A stretch of DNA of 28,113 nt, from NCBI GenBank assembly GCA_050258735.1, contig JBLMZJ010000002.1, forward strand, positions 1-28,113. The letters are read 5' to 3'. The notes beneath the pieces were generated by a model that saw nothing but the letters and a program-made list of their open reading frames with translations, searched no databases and had not been told where the DNA came from. Positions 1-7,439 of the stretch are shown here, piece by piece. This DNA comes from Syntrophomonas_A sp050258735 (GTDB taxonomy: Bacteria > Bacillota > Syntrophomonadia > Syntrophomonadales > Syntrophomonadaceae). Both the position numbers and the translations under genes were made by a program. Numbering within the stretch: the first letter of the stretch is position 1; each line of letters starts with the position of its first letter.

Positions 1-233
1 CAAAAAAGAATCCTTTTTATAGAATCGTTGTGGCTGATGCCAGGTCTCCCCGCGATGGTCGCTTTATTGAAGAGATAGGCTATTATGATCCGGCAACTGA
101 ACCTGCTACTATCAAGATCGATGAAGAGAAGGCCATGAAATGGCTGGCTGACGGCGCCAAGCCGACTGATACCGCCAAATCTCTTCTCCAGAAGCAGGGC
201 ATCATAGCCAAATTTGCTGCAAGCCGTAACTAG
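1..233 (+). CDS. rpsP: 30S ribosomal protein S16, 5' end outside the window
   Basis: This is the C-terminal part of ribosomal protein S16 of the small ribosomal subunit. The reading frame is open from base 3 and reads KNPFYRIVVADARSPRDGR, the well-conserved S16 N-terminal region, followed by FIEEIGYYDP and a tail containing WLADGAKPTDTAKSLL. Only about a dozen residues are missing upstream, so the GTG at 30 is an internal valine codon, not the start. The gene ends in TAG at 231-233. khpA follows after 27 bases, which is the usual Bacillota order and suggests one operon continuing into the ribosome/tRNA maturation genes. Confidence 0.95.
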   Translation, partial: KKNPFYRIVVADARSPRDGRFIEEIGYYDPATEPATIKIDEEKAMKWLADGAKPTDTAKSLLQKQGIIAKFAASRN

Positions 234-260
234 CGATGCCCGTCAGGAGGTGGAATACCG

Positions 261-497
261 GTGAAAGAACTGGTGGAGTATATAGCTAAATCGCTGGTGG
301 ATAATCCTTCAGCGGTGGAGGTAAAAGGAATCGAAAGCGAAAAATCACTGATACTGGAATTGCGGGTAGCCCCCGATGATATGGGCAAGGTTATCGGCAA
401 ACAGGGCAAGATCGCCAAGGCCATCCGCACCTTGACCAAGGCTTCGGCTGCCAAGGAAGGCGTCAGGGTTTCGGTCGAAATAATGCGCGAAGACTAA
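261..497 (+). CDS. khpA: KH-domain RNA-binding protein KhpA (YlqC)
   Basis: This is a 78-residue single KH-domain protein. The GxxG loop lies in VIGKQGKIAKAI (about residues 40-51), where KH proteins contact single-stranded RNA. Length and position between rpsP and rimM match KhpA/YlqC of Bacillus and Streptococcus, known there as an RNA chaperone that works with KhpB. The start is GTG at 261, behind AGGAGG at 245-250. Translation of the opposite strand gives nothing convincing. The gene is followed by a 236-base spacer carrying two near-identical hairpins and a palindromic repeat (separate entries). Confidence 0.9.
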   Translation: MKELVEYIAKSLVDNPSAVEVKGIESEKSLILELRVAPDDMGKVIGKQGKIAKAIRTLTKASAAKEGVRVSVEIMRED

Positions 498-525
498 TCC
501 AGCCAATTACAAAAGTTAAACATAA

Positions 526-552
526 TGAGAGGGCTATTTATTAGCCCTCTCA
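526..552 (+). repeat. Hairpin, left copy of a duplicated 27-base inverted repeat
   Basis: The arms TGAGAGGGCTA (526-536) and TAGCCCTCTCA (542-552) pair perfectly over 11 bp around a 5-base loop. The bases after it are not T-rich, so it is a poor intrinsic terminator. A second copy with 24 of 27 identical bases lies at 693-719, on the far side of the palindromic repeat at 552-673. Confidence 0.75.
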
Positions 553-673
553 GACCGTCAAAAAAAGCGAATCTCATTTTTACTTCGCAAGCCCCGCTCA
601 ATCAACGTACCCCATGTACGCCTCAATCGCGGGACTCGCTCGTGCCTCGACATTCACTCTTTTTGATCGGACT
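552..673. repeat. Structured palindromic intergenic repeat, copy 1 (122 bp)
   Basis: Imperfect terminal inverted repeats lie at 552-572 (AGACCGTCA, A-rich, GCGAAT) and 652-673 (ATTCACTC, T-rich, GATCGGACT). The core at 593-633 has the arms CCCGC/GCGGG and CGTAC/GTACG separated by a symmetric internal loop in which both sides contain TCAATC. The same core, in reverse orientation and with matching spacing, occurs at 18435-18474. There is no coding potential. It resembles a small non-autonomous or REP-like element, but its family is not recognised. Confidence 0.7.
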
Positions 674-692
674 GCTGACATCTTTGACAATA

Positions 693-719
693 TGAGAGGG
701 CTATTTCATAGCCCTCTTA
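693..719 (+). repeat. Hairpin, right copy, just upstream of the rimM ribosome binding site
   Basis: The arms TGAGAGGGCTA (693-703) and TAGCCCTCTTA (709-719) repeat the hairpin at 526-552. The structure ends five bases before the AGGAG of rimM (724-728), so it could influence rimM translation or mark an RNA processing site. That role is inference. Confidence 0.7.
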
Positions 720-733
720 TCTTAGGAGAGACC

Positions 734-1312
734 ATGAGCAACAAACCGGATGACGCAAAATTAGAGATAAAGGAAGGGGAAGGTGCCAAGCCTGCTCTGA
801 TCGATGACCTTATAAGTATTGGCAGTATCGCAGGTACCTTTTCCCATGATGGGACCCTGAAGGTCTATCCGCTGACTGATTTCCCTGAGCGCTTCAAAAA
901 GATGAAGAAGGTCAGACTGGAATACGGCGGAAAGCTTGAGGAGATTCCCGTAGAATCAGCGCGCCCTCATAAAGGGTTATACCTGCTCAAGCTGAAGGGC
1001 ATCGATAGTATGGAAAAGGCCGGTGAGTATAAACATGCCCGGATAGTCATCGGTCAGGATGAGTTGATGCCGCTGCCGGAGGGTGAATACTACCATTTTC
1101 AATTGGAGGGTCTTCGGGTAATCGATAATGAGCGTGGTCTGCTGGGTATACTGACCGAGGTTCTGGCTACAGGAGCCAATGATGTTTATGTGGTGCAGTC
1201 GCCTCGCTTCGGCGAGGTGCTGATTCCGGCGATAAAAGACGTCATTTTGGGAGTAGACCTCGAAAAAGGCGAAATCAAAGTTTGCTTGCTTCCAGGTTTG
1301 ATTGAGGATTGA
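734..1312 (+). CDS. rimM: 16S rRNA processing protein RimM
   Basis: This is a 192-residue ribosome maturation factor for the 30S subunit, which binds S19 and helps fold the 16S rRNA 3' domain. The N-terminal RimM barrel shows ISIGSIAGTFSHDGTLKV followed by PLTDFPERF. The PRC-barrel half begins near YYHFQLEGLRVI and ends with LIPAIKDVILGVDLEKGEI. The start is ATG at 734, with AGGAG at 724-728. The frame is open upstream to 614, but that extension runs through the palindromic repeat and a hairpin and is not protein-like. The unusually acidic N-terminal tail (about residues 1-24) precedes the domain. trmD begins 5 bases after the stop. Confidence 0.93.
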   Translation: MSNKPDDAKLEIKEGEGAKPALIDDLISIGSIAGTFSHDGTLKVYPLTDFPERFKKMKKVRLEYGGKLEEIPVESARPHKGLYLLKLKGIDSMEKAGEYKHARIVIGQDELMPLPEGEYYHFQLEGLRVIDNERGLLGILTEVLATGANDVYVVQSPRFGEVLIPAIKDVILGVDLEKGEIKVCLLPGLIED

Positions 1313-1316
1313 GGTC

Positions 1317-2051
1317 ATGAAAATCGATATCTTGACTTTGTTCCCGGGCATGTTTGAGTCTCCTTTCAATGAGAGCATCATAAAACGCGCCTGTGACAAG
1401 GGGCTGCTAAGCATCAACATTACTAACATACGGGATTTTGCCCCGGCTCCGCATTACCAGGTGGATGATTATCCCTTCGGCGGCGGAGACGGCATGGTCA
1501 TGAAAGCGGATATTCTGGATCAGGCCATTCGGTCCGTTAAAAACGACGATGCCTGGTTGATATACCTATCTCCACAGGGGAGAATCCTCAATCAGGCAAA
1601 AGCCCGTGAATTAGCGGCGAGACCTCATTTGATCCTGCTCTGTGGTCATTATGAAGGTATTGATGCCCGGGTTTTGCAGAGTGTGGACGAAGAGATTTCC
1701 ATCGGTGACTATGTTTTGACCGGCGGAGAGATGCCGGCGATGATACTGGTTGATACAGTGGCACGCCTGGTTCCCGGGGTGCTGGGAGGGGAGCAGTCGG
1801 CCCAGGATGAGTCTTTTAGCAATGGATTACTGGAATACCCACACTATACCAGACCCCGTGAGTATGAAGGAAATGAAGTTCCTGATGTTCTGCTGTCCGG
1901 TCATCATGCAAACATAAGGCTGTGGCGCAAGGAACAGAGCTTGAAGAATACGCTGCTCAAACGGCCGGAGCTTCTGCTGGAACGGGAATTTGATGAAGAA
2001 GAAAAACGCCTGCTGCAGGCGATACTATTCAAATGGGAGAATGACCGGTGA
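1317..2051 (+). CDS. trmD: tRNA (guanine-37-N1)-methyltransferase TrmD
   Basis: This is a 244-residue SPOUT enzyme that methylates G37 of tRNAs using S-adenosylmethionine, preventing +1 frameshifts. The N-terminus MKIDILTLFPGMF is canonical, as are DYPFGGGDGMVMK, the trefoil-knot segments LLCGHYEGID and ISIGDYVLTGGE, and DESFSNGLLEYPHYTRP. Length is normal for the family (about 240). The start is ATG at 1317. A TTG at 1302 in the same frame lies inside rimM and would add residues absent from the family. The TGA stop overlaps the GTG of the next gene by 4 bases, which suggests translational coupling. Confidence 0.97.
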   Translation: MKIDILTLFPGMFESPFNESIIKRACDKGLLSINITNIRDFAPAPHYQVDDYPFGGGDGMVMKADILDQAIRSVKNDDAWLIYLSPQGRILNQAKARELAARPHLILLCGHYEGIDARVLQSVDEEISIGDYVLTGGEMPAMILVDTVARLVPGVLGGEQSAQDESFSNGLLEYPHYTRPREYEGNEVPDVLLSGHHANIRLWRKEQSLKNTLLKRPELLLEREFDEEEKRLLQAILFKWENDR

Positions 2052-2623
2052 GAAAAGCCAGGGTGTATTTGGCGTTATTACATTATCCCATATATAACAA
2101 GCGCATGGATGTTGTCACTACCTCGGTGACCAATCTGGACCTGCATGACATCTCCCGGGCTGCCCGAACCTATGATGCAGATGGTTTTTTTGTGGTACAC
2201 CCCTCGCCCGCTCAAAAGGAGCTTTTGGGGGAGGTTCTGGCCTTCTGGCAGGATGGCTATGGGGTTACCTATAATCCCGACCGCAGGGAAGCCTTCCGCC
2301 TGCTTTCACATAAAAATGATCTGGAAGAGGTCAAGCAAGCCATTCGTGATGAGACTGATATGGAGCCAGTTACCGTGGCTACTGATGCGAGGATCTATCC
2401 GCGGACCACTTCTTATCTTGATCTTCGAACCAGTATTATGGAAAAGGAACAGGCAGTATTACTGCTATTCGGCACTGGCTGGGGAATACATAAGGATATC
2501 ATGGACGACTGCGATTATATCCTGGAGCCCCTGGAAGCAGGGCGGGACTATAACCATCTTTCGGTCCGCAGTGCCGTTTCTATTATTCTTGACCGTCTGC
2601 TGGGCGAAACCTGGTTTAAATAA
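2048..2623 (+). CDS. SPOUT-type RNA methyltransferase (TM1570-like family)
   Basis: This 191-residue protein begins with GTG overlapping the trmD stop. It starts RKARVYLALLHYPIYNKRMDVVTTSVTN and contains LHDISRAARTYDADGFFVVHP. The C-terminal LLLFGTGWGIHKDIMDDCDYIL and YNHLSVRSAVSIILDRLL resemble the knot and AdoMet-binding region of SPOUT RNA methyltransferases. It matches the small family often found between trmD and rplS in Clostridia and Thermotogae (the TM1570 type), whose RNA target is not known to me. The family call comes from motif memory, not a search. Position supports a role in rRNA or tRNA modification. Confidence 0.8.
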   Translation: MRKARVYLALLHYPIYNKRMDVVTTSVTNLDLHDISRAARTYDADGFFVVHPSPAQKELLGEVLAFWQDGYGVTYNPDRREAFRLLSHKNDLEEVKQAIRDETDMEPVTVATDARIYPRTTSYLDLRTSIMEKEQAVLLLFGTGWGIHKDIMDDCDYILEPLEAGRDYNHLSVRSAVSIILDRLLGETWFK

Positions 2624-2635
2624 TGACGTTTTTGC

Positions 2636-2664
2636 TTGTTATTGTTAGAGCGCTGTGTTAAAAT
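2636..2664 (+). promoter_or_regulatory. Probable sigma-A promoter for rplS
   Basis: TTGTTA at 2636-2641 and TAAAAT at 2659-2664 are separated by exactly 17 bases. The position is 80 bases upstream of the rplS start and would produce a leader carrying the hairpin at 2685-2722. Confidence 0.5.
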
Positions 2665-2684
2665 ATCAATGTTCTGTTTTTAGA

Positions 2685-2722
2685 AAGGTGGTCCGCTGCA
2701 TGTTCCCATGTATGAACACCTG
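2685..2722 (+). promoter_or_regulatory. Possible L19 autoregulatory leader hairpin
   Basis: AGGTG (2686-2690) pairs with CACCT, and an inner TTC pairs with GAA around a small loop, giving a bulged hairpin just before the GGAGGGAGGT ribosome binding site (2725-2734). A short leader of this layout precedes rplS in many Bacillota (the L19 leader family). The assignment is from position and shape only. Confidence 0.45.
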
Positions 2723-2743
2723 CCGGAGGGAGGTAAGAAACGG

Positions 2744-3097
2744 ATGTCACAAGACATAATCAGATCTATTGAAGAAGAATACTTCAAGAAAGACATACCC
2801 AGCTTCGGCCCTGGCGACACTCTTAAGGTGCACGTGAAGGTCGTCGAAGGCAACCGGGAAAGGATCCAGGTTTATGAAGGCGTAGTAATGAAGATTCGCG
2901 GTTCCGGGTTATCCCGCACCTTCACCGCCCGCCGTATTACTTATGGAGTAGCAGTGGAAAGAACCTTCCCCATCCATTCGCCCCGTATCGCCAAGATCGA
3001 GGTGACTAGAAGAGGTAAGGTCCGTCGGGCTCGCCTGTTCTACCTGCGCGGTCTGACTGGTAAAAAGGCTCGAGTTAAAGAGAAGGGCCGCTTCTAA
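2744..3097 (+). CDS. rplS: 50S ribosomal protein L19
   Basis: This is a 117-residue large-subunit protein located at the 30S-50S interface. Family-typical segments are IPSFGPGDTLKVHVKVVEG, IQVYEGVVMKIRGSG, FTARRITYGVAVERTFP and SPRIAKIEVTRRGKVRRAR, with the C-terminal FYLRGLTGKKARVKE. The start is ATG at 2744, spaced 9 bases from GGAGGGAGGT. The frame is open further upstream to 2708, but that part is the leader hairpin. An intrinsic terminator follows 24 bases after the stop. Confidence 0.97.
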   Translation: MSQDIIRSIEEEYFKKDIPSFGPGDTLKVHVKVVEGNRERIQVYEGVVMKIRGSGLSRTFTARRITYGVAVERTFPIHSPRIAKIEVTRRGKVRRARLFYLRGLTGKKARVKEKGRF

Positions 3098-3121
3098 AAT
3101 TAACATCAAATGGCGCTGGAG

Positions 3122-3148
3122 GAGAATACCATCAGGTATTCTCTTTTT
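3122..3148 (+). terminator. Intrinsic terminator after rplS
   Basis: GAGAATACC (3122-3130) and GGTATTCTC (3135-3143) form a perfect 9-bp stem with loop ATCA, followed directly by TTTTT. Confidence 0.9.
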
Positions 3149-3161
3149 GCTTTTAGTAAAA

Positions 3162-3190
3162 TAGACGCAGATAATGCAGATCTATATAAT
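3162..3190 (+). promoter_or_regulatory. Probable promoter for rbgA
   Basis: TAGACG at 3162-3167 and a perfect TATAAT at 3185-3190 are spaced by 17 bases. They sit between the rplS terminator and rbgA, which otherwise would have no promoter. Confidence 0.5.
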
Positions 3191-3231
3191 GACGCAGAAG
3201 CATCTGTATCCATATCTAAGGGGGATATAAA

Positions 3232-4068
3232 TTGAGTATCAACTGGTTCCCGGGACATATGGTCAAGGCTCGCCGGGAGATAGAAGAGAATATCAAGCTG
3301 GTGGATATCGTGGTCATGCTCCTGGATGCCCGCGCACCGTACTCCTGCCGTAATCCTGAATTGGAGAAGATAGCTGCAAGAAAAAAAGTCATTTTCGTAC
3401 TCAACAAAATGGACCTGTCTGACCAAAAACAGATGCGCAAACATATGACGTCTTTAAGGGCAGAAGGTTTCGTCGTAGCGGCCATGGACTCGCTCAGCGG
3501 AAAAGGCCAGCGGGAGGTATTGCAGGCGATAAGTACCAGCTATCAACCATTGGCGGATGCTATGCTGCAAAAGGGGCGGCGGGTACGGCCCGCCCGGGTC
3601 ATGGTCGTAGGGGTGCCTAATATCGGCAAGTCTACCTTTCTGAACAGTCTGGTGGGCAGGAAAATGGCAGCTACCGGCGCCAAACCCGGGGTCACCCGAG
3701 GGAAACAATGGCTCAGGATCCGTGAAGATATCGAATTCATGGATACCCCTGGATTGATGTGGCCCAAAGTCGGAAGCGAAGAACAGGGATACAAACTGGC
3801 CCTGCTGGATATTGTAGGTGACAAAGCCTATAGTGAATATGATGTGGCCTTATACCTGATCAACTGGTTTCTAGCCAATCAACCTACGGTTTTGACTGAT
3901 AAGTTTAAGATCAGCGATAAAAGCCCGGCCCCGGAACTGGTGATGGAGAATATAGCGCGCCATAGGGGATACCTTGTCAAAGGGGGAGAACCCGATCTTG
4001 AAAAAACCTGCAAGCTTTTAATACAAGATTTCAGAAAGGGGAAGTTGGGACCGATAAACCTCGATTAA
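3232..4068 (+). CDS. rbgA: Ribosome biogenesis GTPase RbgA (YlqF)
   Basis: This is a 278-residue circularly permuted GTPase needed for late 50S subunit assembly in Bacillus. The N-terminal INWFPGHMVKARREI is the family hallmark. The G motifs come in permuted order: G4 NKMD in VLNKMDLS, then G1 GVPNIGKSTFLNSLVG, the G2 threonine in PGVTRG, then G3 DTPG. The C-terminal helical region HRGYLVKGGEPDLEK and FRKGKLGPINLD is also typical. The start is TTG at 3232 with AAGGGGG at 3219-3225. In many relatives rnhB follows directly. Here about 9.7 kb of signalling and redox genes intervene. Confidence 0.95.
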   Translation: MSINWFPGHMVKARREIEENIKLVDIVVMLLDARAPYSCRNPELEKIAARKKVIFVLNKMDLSDQKQMRKHMTSLRAEGFVVAAMDSLSGKGQREVLQAISTSYQPLADAMLQKGRRVRPARVMVVGVPNIGKSTFLNSLVGRKMAATGAKPGVTRGKQWLRIREDIEFMDTPGLMWPKVGSEEQGYKLALLDIVGDKAYSEYDVALYLINWFLANQPTVLTDKFKISDKSPAPELVMENIARHRGYLVKGGEPDLEKTCKLLIQDFRKGKLGPINLD

Positions 4069-4081
4069 GATATTTATACAT

Positions 4082-4099
4082 AGTGTATTTTAATACACT
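4082..4099. other. Perfect 8-bp inverted repeat between rbgA and the first kinase
   Basis: AGTGTATT (4082-4089) and AATACACT (4092-4099) are separated by TT. There is no strong T-run after it, so it could be a weak terminator or a protein-binding site. The rest of the 179-base gap shows nothing recognisable. Confidence 0.4.
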
Positions 4100-4247
4100 T
4101 GCTCTTTCACGCACAAAACGCCCGCTTACCACAAAAAAACACAGTTCCAGCGACAAAATATCCCATATTTCCCGAAGGAAAGAAATCTGTCCGTGTCAAA
4201 TAGCTATATCATTACCGTTAATGAGTAACATCCGGCAGGGGGTAATG

Positions 4248-5948
4248 ATGAGTCAGGAGAGACAAGCTAGACAGGTGAATAAACAAGACGTTGCGATGCC
4301 CTTTTCGTCTATAAATGTCAGTGATCCTGATGTCTTAAGGGGATTATTAACAAAATCCGGGATCAATTATTGGTTTACCGATGATTGCCGTTCTGGTATA
4401 TATGGCTGTTGTGACCCGGATTTGAAAGTGACCTTTGTCAATGATGTCTGGGCCAGGTCCCTGAATAAGCAGCCGCATGAATTAGTGGGATCGAATGCTC
4501 TGGAATTGATAGCGCCTGAGGTCCATCCATATCTTATACGGGTCTTGGGCCATCTGAATCCCAGTTTTCCAGTTTGTGTCCTTGAATTGGAATTGGACGC
4601 AAAAGCTGCAACATGGGCCCGGTGGACCATAAGAGCTGTTTATCATGGACCGATGCTGGTTGAATACCAGGGGAGTTTTGAAGATATCAGCGATATAAAG
4701 CAGAGAGAAGTCCGACTAAATCAAGATCGCCTGGAACTAGAGGCGGTAGTAGAATCAAGGACCGCTGAACTCCAAAAAGAGATTGCCCGGCGCCAAATGA
4801 TGGAAGAAGAGCTGCTTCGAAAAAATAAGCTGGAGTCATTAAGTATTTTAGCCAGTGGTATAGCTCATGATTTTAACAACATTTTGACTATCATCAGCGG
4901 CAACAACTCGCTCGCCGGTATTATCCTTGAGGAAAAGGGAGATTATGAGGTGCAGGAATTATTGGATGAGGTACAGCGGGGAGTAATGCAGGCCCGGGAA
5001 CTTACTGAACAACTGATGACCTTTTCACGCGGTGGTGTTCCCATTAAAGAAGCCTCTTCGATCGAAACCCTGGTCCGGGAAGTAGCTGGCTTTGTCCTTC
5101 GCGGTTCCAATGTGCGCGCGGTCTTTTCCAACAGTGGCCAGATATGGCCGGTGGATATCGACCGAGGCCAGATAGGACAGGTATTTCAGAACCTGATTCT
5201 CAATGCAGCTCAGTCCATGCCCGGCGGCGGCAATATTGAAATCTATCTAAGCAATATAATGTCGGAAACGGTGGCAGCTCTCACCATGGCTGAGGGAAGG
5301 TACGTTCAGATCGTTGTCAAGGATCATGGAACGGGAATTTCCCGAGAGGATCTGGGAAACATTTTTGTACCTTATTTCTCCACTAAGGAAAAGGGACATG
5401 GTCTAGGTCTGGCCATGGCTTACTCCATTGTGAATAAACATAATGGGATGATCAAGGTCAGCTCCGAACTTGGTGTCGGTACTACCTTCGAGATCTATCT
5501 GCCGGCATCCGAAAGTATGATTATAGAAAAGAATAACATTGTCAGGGTGAACATTTCGGGGCAGGGGCGGATCCTGGTCATGGACGACGATCGGGTGGTG
5601 AGAGGGACCCTGGGACGCATGCTCCGGCAGCTGGGTTATGAGGCGGACCTTTCGAACGAAGGTCGGGAGACCATACAGATGTACATGGAAGCAAAGCAGG
5701 CCGGCAACCCCTATCATGCTGTAATATTGGATCTTACAGTACCTGGGGGCATGGGGGCACAGGAGACCTTGCAGAGGCTCCTTAAGCTGGATGATAAGAC
5801 TAAAGCTATTGTAAGCAGCGGTTATTCCTCAGATGAAGTGCTAGTCAATCATCGACATCATGGTTTTTGTGGTGCCATCGAAAAGCCCTTTGAAATCGAT
5901 CGTCTGAGCCAAGTGCTGTTTGAAGCGCTAGGGCAATATAAGGATTGA
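4248..5948 (+). CDS. PAS-domain hybrid histidine kinase/response regulator
   Basis: This 566-residue cytoplasmic sensor kinase has no membrane segment. Order: one PAS domain (about residues 40-150, NYWFTDDCRSGIYGCCDPD to FEDISDIKQRE), a coiled coil (VESRTAELQKEIARRQ), HisKA with phosphoacceptor His207 in SGIAHDFNNILTIISGN, an HATPase domain (N box QNLILNAAQSM, G1 DHGTGIS, G2 HGLGLAMAYSIV), and a C-terminal receiver with DDD, Asp495 in ILDLTVPGGMG and Lys546 in EKPF. ATG at 4248 sits 5 bases after AGGGGG. ATG 4245 and ATG 4221 are alternatives. The kinase-receiver half is closely similar to that of the kinase at 7440. No output domain or Hpt protein is nearby, so the partner is unknown. Confidence 0.86.
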   Translation: MSQERQARQVNKQDVAMPFSSINVSDPDVLRGLLTKSGINYWFTDDCRSGIYGCCDPDLKVTFVNDVWARSLNKQPHELVGSNALELIAPEVHPYLIRVLGHLNPSFPVCVLELELDAKAATWARWTIRAVYHGPMLVEYQGSFEDISDIKQREVRLNQDRLELEAVVESRTAELQKEIARRQMMEEELLRKNKLESLSILASGIAHDFNNILTIISGNNSLAGIILEEKGDYEVQELLDEVQRGVMQARELTEQLMTFSRGGVPIKEASSIETLVREVAGFVLRGSNVRAVFSNSGQIWPVDIDRGQIGQVFQNLILNAAQSMPGGGNIEIYLSNIMSETVAALTMAEGRYVQIVVKDHGTGISREDLGNIFVPYFSTKEKGHGLGLAMAYSIVNKHNGMIKVSSELGVGTTFEIYLPASESMIIEKNNIVRVNISGQGRILVMDDDRVVRGTLGRMLRQLGYEADLSNEGRETIQMYMEAKQAGNPYHAVILDLTVPGGMGAQETLQRLLKLDDKTKAIVSSGYSSDEVLVNHRHHGFCGAIEKPFEIDRLSQVLFEALGQYKD

Positions 5949-6001
5949 GCTCCCTAATTAAATAAAAATAGAGACTTTAGTAGCATATTAGATGTACAAT
6001 T

Positions 6002-6043
6002 AAGGGGATTCCCAATAACATTGGGAGTCCCTTTGTTATTTTT
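6002..6043 (+). terminator. Strong intrinsic terminator after the first hybrid kinase
   Basis: A 14-bp stem with two G-T wobbles (6002-6015 with 6021-6034) and loop TAACA is followed by GTTATTTTTC. It ends only about 30 bases before the probable start of the CapA-like gene. Confidence 0.85.
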
Positions 6044-6071
6044 CTTCTTTGACCTGGGATGTGAGTTGTTT

Positions 6072-7241
6072 TTGTATCGTAGGATTCTGATAACTGTATT
6101 ATTCATATTAATAGGTACCTTTGCCTCGTTTCAGGCTTATTCATGGGCAATAAGCCTGGATGCACAGCGGAGCAGTCCTGCTGAATCCGTTCGTGATCGT
6201 ACCGGGGAAACCGAAACCATTACTCTCACTGCGGCTGGAGACTGTCTGATGCATATGCCAGAGGTCAATTCGGGCTTACAGGCCGATGGTTCCTATCGAT
6301 TCGATACCTTTTTTGCCGACGTAGCCGGGTTGATTCAGGAAGGTGATTATAGTTCCACCAATCTGGAAACTGCTTTGGCAGGCCCCGAAAGCGGCTATAC
6401 CGGGTATCCGATGTTCAACAGTCCAGACGAGATTGCCAATACCTTCAAACAGGCTGGTTTTGACATGGTGGTGACTGCTAATAATCATTCACTTGATCGA
6501 GGATACTCTGGTGGTATCCGCACTTTGCGAGTTTTGAGGGAAGCCAGGCTGGATACCCTGGGAACCTACCGTGATCCTACCGAAGCCCAATCCTTTTTGA
6601 TAAAGGACATTCGAGGCGTCAAGGTAGGATATCTCGCTTATACTTACGGCACCAACGGGATACCTCTTCCATCGAAACACCCTGAATACGTTAATATACT
6701 ACAAACAAACAAAATTTTATTAGATATCAAAAAACTAAGGCCGCAGGTGGATGTTCTAATTCTGGTATTACACTGGGGAGTGGAATATCAGCCACGCCCT
6801 GGCCAAGATCAGGTTGCTTTGGCTAGAGATCTTTTAGAGGCAGGAGCTGATGCTATTCTTGGCAGCCATCCACACGTTATTCAGACTATGGAAGTGATGC
6901 AGGTAAAGGGCAAACCCAAATTCGTGATCTATGGTATGGGCAACTTTATCAGCAATCAACAGGAACTGGAACGCAAATGCGGGATTGTTCTTAAACTCAA
7001 ATTCAAAAAAGACCTTGATACTAATGAAACCAGGTTGATAGAGGTTTCCTACACTCCGACCTTTTCCCATCCTTATAATGACCATGGACTGGTTCATTAC
7101 CGCGTTATTCCCCTCGAACAGACCATAACCAAAATCAAGCAAGGACAGGATCCATTCATGGACAGTAATGACTTGCCTGTATTGGAGGCAGCATTGCGCT
7201 CAACAGTCAGCCAGCTCGGGCCTGAGTTCAAGGACGAATAA
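6072..7241 (+). CDS. CapA/PgsA-type metallophosphatase-like surface protein
   Basis: This is a roughly 389-residue exported protein of the PGA_cap (bacterial CapA) family, which has a metallophosphatase-like fold and is linked to poly-gamma-glutamate or capsule synthesis. The N-terminus has arginines, a hydrophobic run (RRILITVLFILIGTFASF) and a possible cleavage site near AYSWA. Family motifs in order are TAAGDCLMH, STNLETAL, VVTANNHSLDRG, VLHWGVEYQ, LGSHPHVIQ and YGMGNFISN. The frame is open to TTG 6021, but that lies inside the terminator hairpin. TTG 6072 (or 6066) gives a normal signal peptide with a weak GGGATGTGAG site. No pgsB/pgsC genes are visible, so capsule synthesis is not supported by context. 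Confidence 0.84.
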   Translation: MYRRILITVLFILIGTFASFQAYSWAISLDAQRSSPAESVRDRTGETETITLTAAGDCLMHMPEVNSGLQADGSYRFDTFFADVAGLIQEGDYSSTNLETALAGPESGYTGYPMFNSPDEIANTFKQAGFDMVVTANNHSLDRGYSGGIRTLRVLREARLDTLGTYRDPTEAQSFLIKDIRGVKVGYLAYTYGTNGIPLPSKHPEYVNILQTNKILLDIKKLRPQVDVLILVLHWGVEYQPRPGQDQVALARDLLEAGADAILGSHPHVIQTMEVMQVKGKPKFVIYGMGNFISNQQELERKCGIVLKLKFKKDLDTNETRLIEVSYTPTFSHPYNDHGLVHYRVIPLEQTITKIKQGQDPFMDSNDLPVLEAALRSTVSQLGPEFKDE

Positions 7242-7439
7242 TCATTCTATAGCCGCCCGGTAAACTGGTTTGAATAATGTCAGCCCTATTTATCCTAAAA
7301 ATTTTTTGTAAAAAATTAATGTGTACGACAAAAAGTGAGTATTTCTCCAAAGGGATATAGTATAGAATTGTCAAATAAAACGGAATAGAGCCTGTCTAAA
7401 AATTCATACAATTAATGTACATTGGATAACGGTGGTGGA

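Noticed and set aside
526..552. Intrinsic terminator after khpA
   Set aside because: The stem is good, but the following bases are CAGACCGTC and then an A-run, not T-rich, so it is listed as a repeat hairpin instead.
552..673. Insertion sequence or transposon
   Set aside because: At 122 bp it has no transposase and no clean short target duplication; only a small non-autonomous element or structural repeat is supported.
614..733. Upstream extension of rimM in the same frame
   Set aside because: It would translate the palindromic repeat and a hairpin; ATG 734 has a proper ribosome binding site and RimM length is then normal.
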